Below are positions 1 to 7,227 of a DNA stretch of 9,787 nucleotides, one piece after another. The notes beneath the pieces were generated by a model. That model did no database searches. It was given only the letters and a program-made list of their open reading frames with translations, and was not told the origin of the DNA. Location: assembly GCA_964528095.1 (NCBI GenBank), contig CAZGSG010000220.1, positions 1 through 9,787 of the forward strand, in the 5' to 3' direction. The stretch is from CAZGSG01 sp964528095. GTDB lineage: Bacteria > Bacteroidota > Bacteroidia > Chitinophagales > Chitinophagaceae. The translations under genes were made by a program, and so were the position numbers. Numbering within the stretch: the stretch's first letter is position 1; every line of letters begins with the position of its first letter.

Positions 1-586
1 TCAATCCAACGGGTGTATTGATATTCTCCTGGACCTTCTGGCCGAAGAAATAACCAATGGCGCTAAATCTCCGCATTTCGTCCGGCGTGCAAACCTTCCA
101 TTCACCTTTGCAATCATTTTGCAAGACCGTACTGCTGGCTTTTTCAATATAAAAAAAACGGATCCTTTTATTAGTAGCATTTGAAGCTTCTTCAATCGCC
201 TGTTTAATTCCTTTATTGGCACTGAATTCCATATTGCTCTGTCCGCCACAAAGCCATACTTCCCCTATCAGTATATCCCCCAGCTCAATCTCATTATATC
301 CTGAGAACCGGATTTGATAAGGACCTCCCGCAACAGGTGTGGGAACGGTTATTTTCCAGTTAGCCCGGTTATCGCCAAGAGCAGTGTAGGTTGCAGTATC
401 CCACGACAGTTTTATTTTTACCTGTTCCATCGGGTCGCACCAGCCCCATAGCGTAATCATGGTTTTTTGTTGTAGCACCATATGATCACCAATGATCGCA
501 GGCAAACTAATATTGGCTGACGCCAGTTTGCCCAAACAAACCACTATAAAAAAACTATAACCCGCTTTCTTAATAATTTTCTTCAT
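1..586 (-). CDS. Sialate-O-acetylesterase-like SGNH esterase (5' part, truncated by window edge)
   Basis: The gene starts at an ATG (586-584) and stays open through the left edge, giving 195 residues of a longer protein. Residues 1-24 are a Sec signal peptide (two Lys pairs, then SFFIVVCLGKLASA). Residues 27-105 match the N-terminal beta domain of sialate O-acetylesterase-like proteins (LPAIIGDHMVLQQ, then LWGWCDP). Residues 109-120 are the nucleophile block GEVWLCGGQSNM, with Ser117 the predicted nucleophile; the usual CSGQSNM has Gly in place of the first Ser. FSAIGYFFG at 174-182 is a further family block. The catalytic Asp/His lie beyond the edge. Relatives in PULs remove acetyl groups from sugars, including acetyl-xylan or xyloglucan (CE20-type), so sialate need not be the substrate. 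The start shares one base with the upstream stop (TAATG), implying translational coupling. A GTG-initiated reading frame at 1-249 is out of frame with these motifs and is spurious. Confidence 0.9.
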   Translation of the reverse strand, partial: MKKIIKKAGYSFFIVVCLGKLASANISLPAIIGDHMVLQQKTMITLWGWCDPMEQVKIKLSWDTATYTALGDNRANWKITVPTPVAGGPYQIRFSGYNEIELGDILIGEVWLCGGQSNMEFSANKGIKQAIEEASNATNKRIRFFYIEKASSTVLQNDCKGEWKVCTPDEMRRFSAIGYFFGQKVQENINTPVGL

Positions 587-1617
587 TACTTCAATTTGGT
601 AAGAAAAGGTTGTAAGGCCCTGTACCACCGTTCTGCCATTTTCGCTTCTCCTTTCTCATTTGGATGAATATCATCATACATGTCTGTTGCAGGGTCCACG
701 CCGGTAAACTGGTCAACTATAATGACCGGAGATTGTCGCATCGTTTTGGAACGGGCCAGGGATACTATCGACCTGTTAAAAATATCAATGGCCTGGCCAT
801 AAGCCGTGTCTGTGCCACACAGCTTTTTAGGTGACCATTGACTACCAAGCGGAGGTATCTTTGCCATTAAAACTTTGACCGAACTGTTTTTTGCTCTTAG
901 TTTATCAATGATGCGGGAAAGATCATTCATAGCGGACACTACAGCCACGCATTGAAACACATCGTTTGTACCCAATTCGATCAATACAATGTCTGGTTTA
1001 TACCCGGTAAGCCATTGGTCGATATTACCTCTTTGTTTGTCCCAGTCTGGCGGCTCCAATATATGATGAGCTGTCCAGCCTGAATGACCATCATGGTCCA
1101 TATCAAAATCCGGATCAGGCATATTACCACCCATATGATGTTTATCCCAGGACCCAATGAAGTCAATATTATAATTAGCGGTATGCAGCAATTGCCATAA
1201 AGGACGGCGGTAACTATTGTACATGCTGGTACCATTTGTAATAGAATTGCCCAGCGCCAGGATATTCGTCGTTTTGCTATCGTATACGGTCAGCATAAAA
1301 TGCTGTTTTATTGCTGTATCCTTTGTAATGGCAGTGATCTCTACAGCATATTGCCCGGCTTTTTTTGCAGTTCCGGTTAGTGTATTAGTCTTTTTATCAA
1401 AATACAACCATGCTGGTAATTTACAGGAATAGCTTATTGCATTATCCATGGAGTCTGCAGCAGCAAACTTGTATTCATATTCAGCATGCATTGCAATACG
1501 GCTGGCAGGTGTTGTGGTAAATGAAAAACGCTGTGCCTGGATTACAGTGGCAAACAGCAGCTGTAAACAAAACAATGTACTTATATACAAATAGCTCCTG
1601 TTCTTTATTCCACCCAT
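586..1617 (-). CDS. Secreted Ig-like + SGNH/GDSL esterase (CE3-like acetylesterase)
   Basis: This is a complete 343-residue protein. Residues 1-28 are a Sec signal peptide ending VIQA. Residues about 30-112 look like a putative-Ig/cadherin-like beta module (PAWLYFDKKTNTLTGTAKKAG). The SGNH hydrolase domain follows: block I LALGNSITNG with predicted nucleophile Ser125, a GHSGW block at 177-181 supplying the oxyanion-hole Gly, block III ELGTNDV with Asn218, and block V DDIHPN with Asp315 and His318 as the predicted acid and base. The GHSGW plus GTND pattern resembles CE3-type acetyl esterases. The likely reaction is O-deacetylation of a poly- or oligosaccharide in the periplasm, but the exact substrate cannot be read from sequence. 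The start overlaps the upstream GH43 gene by 13 bases, and the stop overlaps the next esterase start by one base. It could also be a rhamnogalacturonan-type acetylesterase. Confidence 0.88.
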   Translation of the reverse strand: MGGIKNRSYLYISTLFCLQLLFATVIQAQRFSFTTTPASRIAMHAEYEYKFAAADSMDNAISYSCKLPAWLYFDKKTNTLTGTAKKAGQYAVEITAITKDTAIKQHFMLTVYDSKTTNILALGNSITNGTSMYNSYRRPLWQLLHTANYNIDFIGSWDKHHMGGNMPDPDFDMDHDGHSGWTAHHILEPPDWDKQRGNIDQWLTGYKPDIVLIELGTNDVFQCVAVVSAMNDLSRIIDKLRAKNSSVKVLMAKIPPLGSQWSPKKLCGTDTAYGQAIDIFNRSIVSLARSKTMRQSPVIIVDQFTGVDPATDMYDDIHPNEKGEAKMAERWYRALQPFLTKLK

Positions 1618-2612
1618 TCTATTACAGGTTTATTATCTTTCATTTTTAATGGCAGCCAGATATATCTTGAATCGGGAAGATCTGTTTTGTTCCAGCGGTC
1701 GGCCATAAAAAGAAATTCATTTTTTTTACCCGGCAATGGCAGTACAAATGTGCTTTGTGACCGGAATGTTGTTGCTGAACCTTCTCCGCTGCAAGGGTCT
1801 CCCATTTGTTTCCACTCTCCAAGCAAATTATCAGTAACAGCGTAGGTAGCGGGGTTGGGTGACCAACCAGTACAATCCGAAGTGATCAGGTAATATTTTT
1901 TATTGTATTTGAAAACTGCCGGGGCCTCCCTGTCTTTGGCAGAGGTAATACGTGTATAGGTTGTTGTCGGTGATAAATAATCATCACTCAACAAACATAC
2001 ATGCATTGTTTTGTTAGATTCTGACGCATAGAATAAATACACCTTCTCATCCTCGTCTTTATACAATGTCATATCACGGCTCATTTGTCCATTGGGTTTT
2101 ACACTCCCGATATACTGATAAGGCCCTGCCGGCTTATCACTAACTGCAACACCTGCCTGTGAATAACTATAATCATTTGCATCTACATGCATCCACATGA
2201 CAAATTTTTTTGTTTTTTTATTGTATACCACCTTGGGTCTTTCTATTACCTTACTGGTATCTAAATCATGGGTAGGGTTGCCAATAACTGAGGACAGGGC
2301 AACACCTTCATATTTCCAGTTTTTTAAATCCCTTGATGAATAACAACCGACGCCGCCGGCAGGCACCCGGTAATCCTCCCACTGCTGGTCCGGCACCAGC
2401 CAGGTCTTCCCTTTCTTTATTTCACCAAACCAGTAATACATGCCATTGTGCAACATGAAACCGCCCCCATGCGCATTGATCGTATTTCCTTTTGTATCCT
2501 TCCACACACTGCCATTTGGCATGGGTGGAATCTTCACTGTCTTATTGTTTGCCTGCTGGGATAAGGCAGCTAACTGTACTAGAAGCAAAAAAAGGGTGCA
2601 GTATTTTTTCAT
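1605..2612 (-). CDS. GH43 family exo-beta-1,3-galactanase-like enzyme (subfamily 24 type)
   Basis: This is a complete 335-residue protein with a signal peptide (residues 1 to about 18, LFLLLVQLAALS) and one five-bladed beta-propeller catalytic domain filling the rest. The first blade carries INAHGGGFMLHNGMYYWFGE (45-64), which I associate with GH43 exo-beta-1,3-galactanases instead of the Asp-Pro start typical of other GH43 enzymes. Candidate catalytic residues are Glu124 (VIERPKV), Glu229 (REAPAVF, predicted general acid) and Gln286 (RSQSTFV, pseudo-base). From memory, the fungal family member Pc1,3Gal43A uses Glu102, Glu208 and Gln263, and the spacing here (105 and 57) is close to that (106 and 55). 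Predicted action: release of galactose from the non-reducing end of beta-1,3-galactan, bypassing side chains. It starts one base after the GH35 stop (TAAGATG). The galactanase specificity is inference; GH43 membership is firm. Confidence 0.87.
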   Translation of the reverse strand: MKKYCTLFLLLVQLAALSQQANNKTVKIPPMPNGSVWKDTKGNTINAHGGGFMLHNGMYYWFGEIKKGKTWLVPDQQWEDYRVPAGGVGCYSSRDLKNWKYEGVALSSVIGNPTHDLDTSKVIERPKVVYNKKTKKFVMWMHVDANDYSYSQAGVAVSDKPAGPYQYIGSVKPNGQMSRDMTLYKDEDEKVYLFYASESNKTMHVCLLSDDYLSPTTTYTRITSAKDREAPAVFKYNKKYYLITSDCTGWSPNPATYAVTDNLLGEWKQMGDPCSGEGSATTFRSQSTFVLPLPGKKNEFLFMADRWNKTDLPDSRYIWLPLKMKDNKPVIEWVE

Positions 2613-2613
2613 C

Positions 2614-5436
2614 TTATTTTGTATTATACTTTATGTTTACAACTGTTTTATACTCCGGGATAAAATTCAACCGGCCGATCTCAGCCTTTCCAATATCCCC
2701 TGCCGCGGGTGGCAGATCAAACAATACTTTGTCGTTGACAGTAAGCGGGAATACTTTTAATAGGAGGCTGCGGCATTGCAACTGGCTGCCATTTCTTTTT
2801 AGACCTACATTCCATTCTGTATTATTACTGTAATTGTCTGCGATCAGCTTATGCTGCGCTCTCAACTCGGCGCGTATGCCGGTATATTTCGCGGAGAGAT
2901 AAAGATTATTCAATCCATCCAGGTAATTACAGGGAATATCAACCATGAATTCTGAAAACTCGTTGTAGTTATTACTTAAATGTTGGGGGGGCTGTGTAAC
3001 CTGCGGCGTTGAAAAGAAATTAGCAAAAGTTCCCAATGGTGCAGGATAATAATACTGCTCGGCCAGTCGCCAGGATGTATCGGTCACAAATCCTGTTTCA
3101 TCCGTATTAAAATACTCAACGAGTACTCTTGCCGCAAAACTATAATCCCCTTTTACGAATGGGAAATCCATCATCAGTGTATTGTCTCCTTTTTTTACAT
3201 AGCCCGTAATATCTACCGGCACTACACGCCCCGTATCTATTGATTGGTTCACCCATAAATTATTTACCTGTATGCGTAGCGGGGTTGGCGCCACCAGGTA
3301 TAGCATGGCCGATTTGACGGAAGAAGGATTACCCAGGTTAAATTCTTTTACAAATAACTTATGGTAAAGCAGGTTTCTTCCATCAATATAATCCACAGAA
3401 GTTTTTAGCCATTGTGCCTCATCCAGGATCGATTTCTTTGTGTAATGAAGCCTGGGCAGATCCGCAACCGTTGTATGCTGGTAAACTGAAAAAATACCAT
3501 CAACACCTGTTTGTTTCATTCCGGCTATAAAACTGCCGCCGTCCAATGCATGTATGGTTTGTTTCCTGTCGGGCCCTGTAATGGTCAGTTCATCTTTATC
3601 CAGGCAAATTGTTTGGCCGGATAAAAAGAAATATTTCCTGTTACGGTCTTTTAAAAGCCATGCTTCCAATGACTGTGTTTTTGTAAGCACGAGTATTTTT
3701 TGCCGCTTCCCGTTTTTTGAAGTAATAGAAATGACGCAACCTGTTCCTGGCTGTAAAGAACTTATTAACCAGCTATTATTTACAAACCTGACCTTCCCGC
3801 TGGCAGATTCAAGTTTTGCAATATTAGCAGCAGCAAAACAAAACTCAGGCGCTGCTTTTATTGACTGGAAAAATACAGCTATGCTCTCCCCATTGCCATC
3901 CGTCAATTTGCAAAGGGGTTGTGCCGTAGCATAGGTCAGCGTAATACCATCCAGGTCCAGGTTGACAGGCCAGATAAAAATACTGCTGTCTTCAATGTTT
4001 ACCGGTTGGGAGGGAAATTTAATTTCTTCATTCTTTAATTTCACACTAAACTGAACGCTATTTCGCCGGGGCTTTGCGGCAAAACGACAGTAATTGATAC
4101 CAAACACAAATGCGCTTTTTTCATCCGCCCTTATTGCATATTGTAATTCATCTTTGGCCATAGAAAAAAAAGGCTCCATCGGTGCCAGTTCTTTTCCAAA
4201 CTCATTTAAAAAATAATTCAGCTTTTTTGCTTCATAATAGGAAGCTGCCAATAACCCGCTTTCGCTGATAGCGGCCTGGAAATCGTAAGAAATAGCAGGG
4301 GTTTCGCTCCAGTTACCCGTTTCATCCATGTCCTCATTCATCGCCGAAAGGGTGCCGGTAGGATTGCTTCCTCCGGCAAACACATAATAACCCAATAGAT
4401 TACTACCTGAACCAATACGGTTTGTTGCCATCGCAAGGCCATCGTATTTACCAATTACAGAGCGGCGATGCCTGGTCATTTGCACGCCCACCCCCATTTC
4501 GCAGGTAAAAAAAGGCTCATTGGAATAATCCATGTATTCATCTTTTTTCTTTGCTAAACCATTCCCGATCTTATCATCGTTCCTGTATGGATTGAATTCA
4601 AAATCGCCACAACCTGTCATTTTTTCAATCGAAGGGTCCCAGGGTTGATCAGGATAGCCACCCCAAAGCGGTATTACTTCACCCGGAGGCACAGAACCAT
4701 CGCCCCAGCCGGTTACCGTATACATGGGTACATCCATTCCGTATTTAATCGCCGTTTGTTTCAGCCATTGTATATGCGGCTCCCCCTTTTGTCCTCTTGT
4801 ATATTCATTCTCCAGCTGTATACTCATAATAGGTCCTCCATCCTTGTATAACAAACCTTTTAGCTGTTGCCCTATCTGTTCAAAAAATCTTGAAACATAC
4901 GACTGGTATACAGGATCATTGGTTCGGTTCTTCAAATTCTTTTTTGTCAGTATCCAATCAGGGGTTCCACCATTGCGAACCTCTCCATGCGCCCAGGGAC
5001 CAATACGCGCGCACACCCACATCTCATGCTGTGCGCATAGCTGTACAAAGCTCCTGAGATCCTTATTACCCGACCAATCAAATTGTCCCTCTATTTCCTC
5101 ATGATGTATCCAGAACAGGTATGTAGAGATGATCGTTATGCCGGCAGCTTTCATTTTCAGGATCACTTCTTCCCAGCGTTCCCTGGCTATGCGCGAAAAA
5201 TGCATTTCTCCCATAACAGGTATTTGCGGAATGCCCCCTACGGAGAGATAACGGTTGTTGATGATTATTTCTTTACCAGCCGGCCCTGCATTACCCATCG
5301 TATAATGACCGGGTTTTACTTTTGATACAGCTTTAGAAGCATCGATAGTATAAACGGTCTGGGCCTGACAGAACTGTACAGACAATAATAGCATCACAAT
5401 AAAATAGAAAATATTCTTACCCGGCATTTTCTTCAT
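2614..5436 (-). CDS. GH35 beta-galactosidase-type glycoside hydrolase, long bacterial form
   Basis: This is a complete 940-residue protein. Residues 1-25 form a Sec signal peptide (FYFIVMLLLSVQFCQA); the Cys before the cleavage site is preceded by Phe, so it is not a lipobox. The GH35 TIM barrel spans about 57-390: GEMHFSRI (76-83), a YLFWIHHEE strand (106-114), IGPWAHGEVRNGG (145-157), QLENEY (207-212) with predicted acid/base Glu211, and FFTCEMG (309-315) with predicted nucleophile Glu313. The remaining 500 or so residues are beta-rich accessory regions typical of long GH35 proteins, including a probable galactose-binding-like jelly roll (about 710-860). The family removes terminal beta-galactose. 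The barrel motifs are divergent: WIHHEE replaces the usual WNxHEP, and GPWAHGEV replaces GPYxCAEW, so linkage preference may differ. The start is the first ATG, with AAAGGA four bases upstream; a second ATG at codon 4 is possible. The gene lies 21 nt after the beta-helix gene. Confidence 0.92.
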   Translation of the reverse strand: MKKMPGKNIFYFIVMLLLSVQFCQAQTVYTIDASKAVSKVKPGHYTMGNAGPAGKEIIINNRYLSVGGIPQIPVMGEMHFSRIARERWEEVILKMKAAGITIISTYLFWIHHEEIEGQFDWSGNKDLRSFVQLCAQHEMWVCARIGPWAHGEVRNGGTPDWILTKKNLKNRTNDPVYQSYVSRFFEQIGQQLKGLLYKDGGPIMSIQLENEYTRGQKGEPHIQWLKQTAIKYGMDVPMYTVTGWGDGSVPPGEVIPLWGGYPDQPWDPSIEKMTGCGDFEFNPYRNDDKIGNGLAKKKDEYMDYSNEPFFTCEMGVGVQMTRHRRSVIGKYDGLAMATNRIGSGSNLLGYYVFAGGSNPTGTLSAMNEDMDETGNWSETPAISYDFQAAISESGLLAASYYEAKKLNYFLNEFGKELAPMEPFFSMAKDELQYAIRADEKSAFVFGINYCRFAAKPRRNSVQFSVKLKNEEIKFPSQPVNIEDSSIFIWPVNLDLDGITLTYATAQPLCKLTDGNGESIAVFFQSIKAAPEFCFAAANIAKLESASGKVRFVNNSWLISSLQPGTGCVISITSKNGKRQKILVLTKTQSLEAWLLKDRNRKYFFLSGQTICLDKDELTITGPDRKQTIHALDGGSFIAGMKQTGVDGIFSVYQHTTVADLPRLHYTKKSILDEAQWLKTSVDYIDGRNLLYHKLFVKEFNLGNPSSVKSAMLYLVAPTPLRIQVNNLWVNQSIDTGRVVPVDITGYVKKGDNTLMMDFPFVKGDYSFAARVLVEYFNTDETGFVTDTSWRLAEQYYYPAPLGTFANFFSTPQVTQPPQHLSNNYNEFSEFMVDIPCNYLDGLNNLYLSAKYTGIRAELRAQHKLIADNYSNNTEWNVGLKRNGSQLQCRSLLLKVFPLTVNDKVLFDLPPAAGDIGKAEIGRLNFIPEYKTVVNIKYNTK

Positions 5437-5457
5437 AATATCCTTTGTTCAATCTCT

Positions 5458-7044
5458 TTAAAAACTGGCACCAATACCTTTTACCGGCGCCGGATGTTCG
5501 TTAAAATCCTTTTCTCCCTTTATTATACCAAACAGGTTGTGTATATCAATTCCGCCATTTATCAATGCAGGGTTAACGGCTTTGGCTGATTGAAATTCAA
5601 AAAGCTTTTTTGCATCACTGATTGTTATATTACCCATGTTTACAAAACCGGGATCACTATTTATTCCTGCCGGGTTTCCATTTAGCGTTTCCTGCTTTTT
5701 TTGGTTTCTCCATGCAGTAAAATCTTTTACCTGGCCTATATTAAATCCATCATCAACACTCCACCAGCAGTTGCCCAGGTATTTTCCTGTCATCGTGTTA
5801 CCCGTAATGATCTCTTTTTTCCCTATCAGTAAATTATTATAAAACTCAAACCCTTCGCTCACGGTGAGTGGCGCAAAGCTGATCGCTGCATGCTGATCAT
5901 TATAAACAGTGTTATTGTACACCTGGCAGTTCTTTAATTTATAGGTCGCGCTGGCGCTCCATATATAAATACCTGCTTTGGCTGCAGATACATTTCCATC
6001 ATTGATGCTGATATTATAGCGAATAGTATTGTTTTCCCATACCCCTGCCTTATCATATTGAAACAGGCCGATACCGCTTCCTTCGTTTTCGTAGGACAAA
6101 CAATATTGAATGACGGAATTTGTAACGCCTCCATCAAAATCGAAACCGCCGCCATCCTCCCCACCCCTTGAGGTTTTATTGCGGTAAGAGAGACAATGTT
6201 CGATAGTAATACTATCAACATCCCATGCCCAGATACCTACCGGGCCATTCCCGACGCGTGGCATATCCCATCCGTTATTGGTAGCCGTGCAATAAGCAAT
6301 TCGCAGGTTGGTACTCTGACTTACAATGATACCATTACCACTATGATTATTCTTGCGGGTCGGATCACCGGGATTATTTTCTGCCCGGCAGTTTTTTATT
6401 TCAATATTCCTGCAATCAGTTTTCAGCAAATTTTCTCCGTCTACTGAAATACCCGCATATCCATTTTCATGCGCGTACACATTATCCACCACTACGTCGG
6501 AGCTGTTACGTATCAATAAACCTGATTGCTGATACCCGCTCACTTCTATGTTCTGTGCCTTGATGCAGCTGGAATAAGCAATGCTGATACCGTTCGCAGT
6601 ATTGCCGTCTTTTCGGCCAGCCCCCTTTACTACAATATCCTGTAACTGGATACAGCTGCCGTTGTTTATTATCAGCCCAGCTTCATTGCCACTATTAATG
6701 ATAGCCCTACCATTGCCGTAAGAAGAAATAACAACAGGATATTCTACACTGCCTATTGTGTTATAATTGATCAACAGGGTTCCGTTGAAGTCCTGGCCAG
6801 CTGCCAGTAAAACGGAATCACCCGGGTAGAGGTCCAGGTCTTTTATTTTTGAAATGCTTTTCCAGGGATGCACACTGCTGCCATCATTATTATCATTACC
6901 ACTATTATTGATATAATAGGCCCTTGCTATTGGGTTTGTATCAACTGGTGCATTCACTCCTGCCTGGCAGGAAAAAAGTATACTGATAAAAAAAATAAAT
7001 ACGGGACTAAAGCCTGGATAATACAGGATGGATCTTAAAGTCAT
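5458..7044 (-). CDS. Right-handed parallel beta-helix lipoprotein, unknown specificity
   Basis: This is a complete 528-residue protein. Residues 1-25 are a lipoprotein signal with lipobox LFSC and acylated Cys26. Mature residues 40-60 (ARAYYINNSGNDNNDGSS, then HPWKSI) are the usual entry cap of secreted right-handed beta-helix proteins. About residues 75-410 show many irregular PbH1-like coils with the repeated pattern I/V-x-N/D-C/N, for example NIEIKNCRAENN, LRIAYCTATNNG, ITIEHCLSYRNK and VIQYCLSYENEG, forming Asn and Cys ladders. A carboxylate-rich turn GGEDGGGFDFDGG (294-306) could bind metal or act in catalysis. The fold is shared by polysaccharide lyases, several GH families and some epimerases; I cannot assign one. 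It is probably a surface-exposed or periplasm-facing outer-membrane lipoprotein acting on, or binding, the same glycan as its neighbours. The ATG at 7044 has AAGG four bases upstream. It follows the window's longest gap and leads the downstream enzyme cluster. Confidence 0.88.
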   Translation of the reverse strand: MTLRSILYYPGFSPVFIFFISILFSCQAGVNAPVDTNPIARAYYINNSGNDNNDGSSVHPWKSISKIKDLDLYPGDSVLLAAGQDFNGTLLINYNTIGSVEYPVVISSYGNGRAIINSGNEAGLIINNGSCIQLQDIVVKGAGRKDGNTANGISIAYSSCIKAQNIEVSGYQQSGLLIRNSSDVVVDNVYAHENGYAGISVDGENLLKTDCRNIEIKNCRAENNPGDPTRKNNHSGNGIIVSQSTNLRIAYCTATNNGWDMPRVGNGPVGIWAWDVDSITIEHCLSYRNKTSRGGEDGGGFDFDGGVTNSVIQYCLSYENEGSGIGLFQYDKAGVWENNTIRYNISINDGNVSAAKAGIYIWSASATYKLKNCQVYNNTVYNDQHAAISFAPLTVSEGFEFYNNLLIGKKEIITGNTMTGKYLGNCWWSVDDGFNIGQVKDFTAWRNQKKQETLNGNPAGINSDPGFVNMGNITISDAKKLFEFQSAKAVNPALINGGIDIHNLFGIIKGEKDFNEHPAPVKGIGASF

Positions 7045-7094
7045 ATTGCCTTATTTTTCTAAACTGCGAGAGATACTTATCATCGTTGTTCTTT

Positions 7095-7116
7095 CAACAA
7101 TAACAACCAACAATAA
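7095..7116 (-). repeat. Short direct repeat TTATTGTTG (two copies, 4-nt spacer)
   Basis: On the minus strand TTATTGTTG occurs at 7116-7108 and again at 7103-7095, separated by GTTG. It lies 51-72 bases upstream of the beta-helix start. Each copy holds TATTGTTG, one mismatch from the Bacteroidota -7 element TAnnTTTG, and a TTGA sits 16 bases upstream of the first copy. It could be a promoter or operator for the enzyme module, or low-complexity AT-rich DNA. No transcription data are available, so any regulatory role is a guess. Confidence 0.3.
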
Positions 7117-7162
7117 GTACCCAGGAAAAAATCAATCACAGCGATACGCTATTGAACAATAC

Positions 7163-7179
7163 TGCCGGTAAGGCCGGCA
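7163..7179 (-). repeat. Small GC-rich hairpin TGCCGG / CCGGCA
   Basis: This is a perfect 6-bp inverted repeat with a 5-base loop, three bases beyond the larger susD-distal hairpin. It has no U-tract after it on the minus strand, so it is not a terminator by itself. In the susD transcript it could stabilise the 3' end or form a second stem next to the main hairpin. It could also be chance. Confidence 0.3.
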
Positions 7180-7182
7180 ATA

Positions 7183-7217
7183 TTAAAAGACCGGAGTTGT
7201 TAGATCCGGTCTTTTAA
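7183..7217 (-). terminator. Perfect 13-bp inverted repeat after susD (terminator/attenuator or 3'-stabilising stem)
   Basis: The arms TTAAAAGACCGGA and TCCGGTCTTTTAA are perfectly complementary around a 9-base loop. The stem begins 10 bases past the susD stop codon. Because each arm ends in a run of A or T, the minus-strand transcript has CCGG followed by UCUUUUAAU, as in an intrinsic terminator; the element is nearly symmetric and could work in both directions. Its place between susCD and the enzyme genes suggests partial termination or protection of the susCD mRNA, so that transporter genes are expressed more strongly than the enzymes. The structure is seen directly; its role is inferred. 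Confidence 0.7.
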
Positions 7218-7227
7218 ACTAAGAAAT

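Noticed and set aside
151..158. Run of eight A bases inside the truncated esterase gene, a possible frameshift site.
   Set aside because: The frame read straight through the run gives family-consistent sequence on both sides (GGQSNM before, FSAIGYFFG after), so no frameshift is needed.
1..249. An 82-residue reading frame on the minus strand starting at GTG.
   Set aside because: It overlaps, in another frame, a reading frame from 586 to the left edge that carries the full motif set of a sialate-O-acetylesterase-like protein; its own sequence is basic and resembles nothing.
2440..2833. Plus-strand open frames of about 110 codons across the GH43/GH35 junction.
   Set aside because: They lie antisense to two well-supported genes, have no recognisable domain and no convincing start signal.
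7082..7100. Possible stem TTGTT / AACAA upstream of the beta-helix gene.
   Set aside because: Only five A/T-rich base pairs in AT-rich DNA, overlapping the direct repeat; likely chance.
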